A stretch of DNA of 64,000 bases, taken from an uncultured Lachnospiraceae bacterium. GTDB lineage: Bacteria; Bacillota; Clostridia; Lachnospirales; Lachnospiraceae. Below are positions 61,172 to 64,000 of this stretch, piece after piece (the first letter of the stretch is position 1; the number at the start of each line of letters is the position of its first letter). Location: positions 1 through 64,000 of the forward strand of contig CAMWFQ010000009.1 of NCBI GenBank assembly GCA_947173495.1, read 5' to 3'. The notes beneath the pieces were generated by a model, which saw nothing but the letters and a program-made list of their open reading frames with translations, was not told where the DNA came from and made no database searches. Position numbers and translations under genes: made by a program.

Positions 61172-63170
61172 TATGGATAGCCATGCGGCCCGCGAAAGCG
61201 GCAGGCTGAGCATGATGGAGGATTACAGTAAAATGAGGGATCATGAGAAAGAAAAAAGAGAAGGCCTTTCATGGAAGGAAGTCTTTCTGCTGAACAAAAG
61301 GGCGGTTCTGCTCTGGTGCAGGGAATGCCCTAAGCTGTTTATATCTACTGCGCTCCATTCGGCCATTGCCGCCCTGGTTCCCTATCTGACCCTCTGTTTT
61401 TCCGCCGGACTTCTGGACGAGCTGGCAGGGGCAAGAAGACGGGAGGAGCTGATCCGGTGGATCATGATCCTGCTGGTGGCGGATGCAGGGGCTTATCTGC
61501 TGAAGGCTCTGGTATTCAGATGGAAGGAGGCTCTTTCGGCCACCATGTATTATCACGGAGAGGCACGGATCTCGCGAAAGATTCTGTCCATGGATTTCTG
61601 TGCAGCGGATGATACAGCCACTCATGAGCTGCTGAGCAGGATCAGGCAGCGTGAGCATTGGAGCGGTTGGGGAATCCACAGGATTTACTGGCATTTTGAG
61701 CGTCTGACAGAGGAGCTGTTCCGGATCATCGGAGCGGCGGCGCTTACCGTTTCCCTGTTTTGTCTGCCGGTGCCGGAAGAGGCAGGGAGGCTTGCCCTGC
61801 TGAACAGTCCGCTGTTTATCCTTTTACTGGCACTGGTAATGGCAGGAGTGACACTGCTTTCCCCTTATCTGTCTACCCTGGCGGAAATGTGTGTGATGGA
61901 TCATGATGAAAGTATGAAACGGGGAAACCGGAATTATTTTTTCTGCCTGGATCTGTTCAGGGAGGAAAAAAGAGCGCTGGATATGCGTATTTACAGACAG
62001 GATCTTTTCGGACTGAAAAGAATAAGGAAAACGGCAAGCGTGAAGGACGGAGTACTTCGCGATGTGATCAGGGACGCCAGAGGACGGATGGGCATCCTTT
62101 TCGGGCTTTCGGCAGCAACTTCCCGGCTGTTCATGGGAGCGGCCTATCTGTTTGTGTGTTTAAAAGCCTGGGGCGGCGCTTTCGGAGTGGGCTCCGTGAC
62201 CCGGTATATCGGCGCCATCACGGCTCTTTCCGCTGGCCTGTCCGGGGTGCTGAAGGTGATAGGTGAGGCCAGAGTGAACAGCGATACGCTGAAGATGACC
62301 TTCGAATTTCTGGATATTCCCAACGAGATGTATCAGGGCTCCCTGACAGTGGAAAAACGTTCCGACAGAAAGTATGAGGTGGAGTTCCGGAATGTGAGCT
62401 TCCGATATCCCCATACACAAATCTGGGCACTTAAGAACATCTCGCTGAAGTTCAGAGTGGGAGAGCGGCTGGCGGTGGTGGGGCAGAACGGTTCCGGCAA
62501 GACCACCTTTATCAAGCTCCTGTGCCGTCTCTATGATCCCACAGAAGGAGAAATTCTGTTAAATGGGATCGATATCCGCAAGTACAATTACCGTGAATAT
62601 CTTGGTATTTTTTCTGTGGTATTCCAGGATTTCCAGCTTCTTGCCATGAGCCTGGGTGAGAATGTGGCGGCCGGGAGCAGCAGAGGTTATGACAGGAAGA
62701 GGGCCGAAGCATGTATCCGCATGGCGGGCCTTTCAGAGTGGTTCGCTGCAAGAGAAGAGGGTCTGGACACCATTCTTTATAAGGACCTGGACGAAAAGGG
62801 GGTTAAAATTTCCGGAGGCGAGGCTCAGAAGATCGCCATTGCCCGTTCTCTGTACCATGACGCTCCTTTTATCATTCTGGACGAACCTACGGCAGCCTTA
62901 GATCCGGTGGCAGAGTATGAGATCTACACAAAGTTCAATGAGATCGTGGGAAATCGGACAGCCATTTACATCAGCCACAGGCTTACCTCCTGCCGGTTCT
63001 GCGATGAAATCGTCGTGTTTCATGAAGGCAGCATTCTGCAGAAAGGAAGCCATGAGGAACTGCTCTCTGAGGAGGGCGGGAAATACTATGAGCTGTGGAG
63101 TGCACAGGCGCAATATTATGGGAAGGAGCAGCCTTCCCTTGACAGCCCTCATAAAGTCATCTATAGTTAA
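61149..63170 (+). CDS. ABC exporter half-transporter B
   Basis: 673-residue fused permease-ATPase. Residues 1-60 are hydrophilic and largely repeat-derived. Six hydrophobic segments follow (about 60-370). The nucleotide-binding domain has Walker A VVGQNGSGKTT (near residue 443), signature ISGGEAQKI, Walker B FIILDEPTAAL and H-loop YISHRLTS, all intact. Heterodimer partner is at 59132. Start is the third repeat ATG (61149); the internal ATGs near 61211-61214 (start MMEDYSKMRD) or at 61234 are alternatives if the repeat-derived part is not translated. Confidence 0.88.
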   Translation: MKVKDFHSMDSHAARESGRLSMMEDYSKMRDHEKEKREGLSWKEVFLLNKRAVLLWCRECPKLFISTALHSAIAALVPYLTLCFSAGLLDELAGARRREELIRWIMILLVADAGAYLLKALVFRWKEALSATMYYHGEARISRKILSMDFCAADDTATHELLSRIRQREHWSGWGIHRIYWHFERLTEELFRIIGAAALTVSLFCLPVPEEAGRLALLNSPLFILLLALVMAGVTLLSPYLSTLAEMCVMDHDESMKRGNRNYFFCLDLFREEKRALDMRIYRQDLFGLKRIRKTASVKDGVLRDVIRDARGRMGILFGLSAATSRLFMGAAYLFVCLKAWGGAFGVGSVTRYIGAITALSAGLSGVLKVIGEARVNSDTLKMTFEFLDIPNEMYQGSLTVEKRSDRKYEVEFRNVSFRYPHTQIWALKNISLKFRVGERLAVVGQNGSGKTTFIKLLCRLYDPTEGEILLNGIDIRKYNYREYLGIFSVVFQDFQLLAMSLGENVAAGSSRGYDRKRAEACIRMAGLSEWFAAREEGLDTILYKDLDEKGVKISGGEAQKIAIARSLYHDAPFIILDEPTAALDPVAEYEIYTKFNEIVGNRTAIYISHRLTSCRFCDEIVVFHEGSILQKGSHEELLSEEGGKYYELWSAQAQYYGKEQPSLDSPHKVIYS

Positions 63171-63210
63171 TTAATAAAAAATTAACCAGGATGAAAAGTG
63201 GGAAATCATT

Positions 63211-64000
63211 ATGGCCAAAAAAGTAACACTTGTGGATATTGCAGAGAGAGCCGGGGTCAGCAACGTGGCGGTACACAAAGCACTGACGGACAAGCCTGGC
63301 GTCAGCGATGAGATGCGCAGAAGGATCAAGGCGCTGGCGGAGGAAATGGGATACCGGAGTCCTTCGGATCACCGCAGCCCAAAGGGACACGGCGGCTCTT
63401 CAAACTACGGGAAAAAGGGGGAAGGCGCTCCCATGACCGGGAATATCGGCGTCATCATACCGGAGCAGTATTACGGCTGTTCTGTCTCCTTTTATGGGCA
63501 ACTGTATGAAAATGTAGTGAAAGCGCTGTTTAAAAAGGATTACTACGGGATTCTGGAGCTGCTTGCAAAAGAGGATGAGCTGGCGGGGAATACACCCAGG
63601 ATGCTCCGGGATCATAAAGTGGATGGCCTGATTTTTCTGGGGCAGATGCAGGAACAATATATAAAGGAGGTTCTCGCAAGGTCGGATGTGCCGGTGATCT
63701 TTCTTGATACCTATCACCCGGAGCTGATGATCGATACGGTGATATCTGATGGCTTTTACGGGACTTATATGCTGACGGAATATCTGATCAGAACCGGCCA
63801 TAAGAGAATCGGATTCGTGGGAAGCGCGGATGCTACCAGCAGTATCTCCGACAGATACTGGGGGTACCGGATGGCGCTTCGGAAAGGCGGGATCCATTAC
63901 CGGGATCACTGGGAAATCCCGGACAGAGACGAAAACGGAAGGGTATATGACAGGATCATCTCTGAGGATACGATTGGATCCGTCTCCGGAGCGGACAGGA
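63211..64000 (+). CDS. LacI-family transcriptional regulator (truncated by window end)
   Basis: Open from ATG 63211 to the end of the window (263 codons visible). LacI-type helix-turn-helix at about 4-25 (KVTLVDIAERAGVSNVAVHK), then a periplasmic-binding-protein-like ligand domain (GNIGVIIPEQYYG, VDGLIFLGQMQEQY, VPVIFLDTYHPE, GHKRIGFVGSADA). It should bind a palindromic operator and release it with a sugar. Modest GGGAAA ribosome site. A GTTAATT/AATTAAC inverted repeat at about 63166-63186, between the ABC stop and this start, is a possible operator. Its targets probably lie to the right. Confidence 0.9.
   Translation, partial: MAKKVTLVDIAERAGVSNVAVHKALTDKPGVSDEMRRRIKALAEEMGYRSPSDHRSPKGHGGSSNYGKKGEGAPMTGNIGVIIPEQYYGCSVSFYGQLYENVVKALFKKDYYGILELLAKEDELAGNTPRMLRDHKVDGLIFLGQMQEQYIKEVLARSDVPVIFLDTYHPELMIDTVISDGFYGTYMLTEYLIRTGHKRIGFVGSADATSSISDRYWGYRMALRKGGIHYRDHWEIPDRDENGRVYDRIISEDTIGSVSGADR

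Larger units (their letters stand above)
60981..61217 (+). repeat. 79-bp tandem triplication carrying ribosome site, start codon and hairpin
   Basis: Three head-to-tail copies (60981-61059, 61060-61138, 61139-61217); copies 1 and 2 are essentially identical and copy 3 diverges near its end. Each copy has GGAGG, then the perfect 13-bp stem TACTATGAAAGTC/GACTTTCATAGTA (loop AAA), whose 5' arm contains the ATG, then about 40 coding bases. Copy 3 is the true start of the second ABC gene (61149). Copies 1 and 2 open 33-codon ORFs that stop in the next copy. Confidence 0.9.

Noticed and set aside
1-64000. tRNA or rRNA genes
   Set aside because: No cloverleaf with a GTTCGA-type T-arm or recognisable rRNA segment was noticed; a covariance search would settle it.

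Overview
The window looks like chromosome from a flagellated gut Firmicute of the Lachnospiraceae (Clostridia). The reasons are strong Shine-Dalgarno sites (AGGAGG) before almost every gene, a csrA-flagellin pair, several binding-protein/two-permease sugar importers that lack an ATPase gene, YesM/YesN and LytTR two-component systems, and large glycoside hydrolases. Taxonomy is inferred from gene content only; no rRNA or tRNA gene was seen.

Layout. 0-3.3 kb: a FimB-sized tyrosine recombinase flanked by inverted candidate crossover sites, then csrA and a flagellin gene with a CsrA-type leader hairpin. 3.4-11 kb: sugar importer 1, a GH9-family enzyme, a serine beta-lactamase-fold hydrolase and a ROK repressor. 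11.2-26.7 kb: importer 2 (LipO/LplB/YtcP type), GH5, GH3, a YesM/YesN two-component system, a second copy of the binding protein without a lipobox, and a GH78 rhamnosidase. 26.7-27.2 kb: a gene-free stretch made of two long inverted-repeat elements. 27.3-31.9 kb: histidine phosphatase, a domain-permuted GH3, GNAT acetyltransferase, nitroreductase. 32.2-40.8 kb: importer 3, DJ-1/PfpI protein, single PAS protein, parallel beta-helix protein, and a composite LytS-like kinase with a LytTR regulator. 40.9-43.6 kb: flavin-binding protein, DUF554 membrane protein, and a HigB/HigA-like toxin-antitoxin pair whose antitoxin carries an ImmA/IrrE metallopeptidase domain. 43.8-52.8 kb: YesM/YesN, a MATE exporter bracketed by a duplicated terminator segment, and importer 4. 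53-57.4 kb: a PocR-AraC regulator divergent from two FAD oxidoreductases, with short tandem arrays in the spacers. 57.5-63.2 kb: a LytTR regulator, a short soluble GHKL kinase, and a two-gene ABC exporter with a 79-bp triplicated leader. 63.2 kb to the end: a truncated LacI regulator.

How it works together. Four CUT1 importers without their own ATPase suggest a shared MsmX-type ATPase encoded elsewhere. The hydrolases (GH9, GH5, two GH3, GH78) point to uptake and cytoplasmic trimming of plant beta-glucosides and rhamnosylated glycosides; none shows an obvious export signal. Each locus has its own regulator. The most unusual points are the possible self-inverting recombinase cassette upstream of csrA-flagellin, the anchored binding protein abutting a two-component system (possible three-component sugar sensor), and the triplicated hairpin leader that puts the start codon of an ABC exporter inside a stem.
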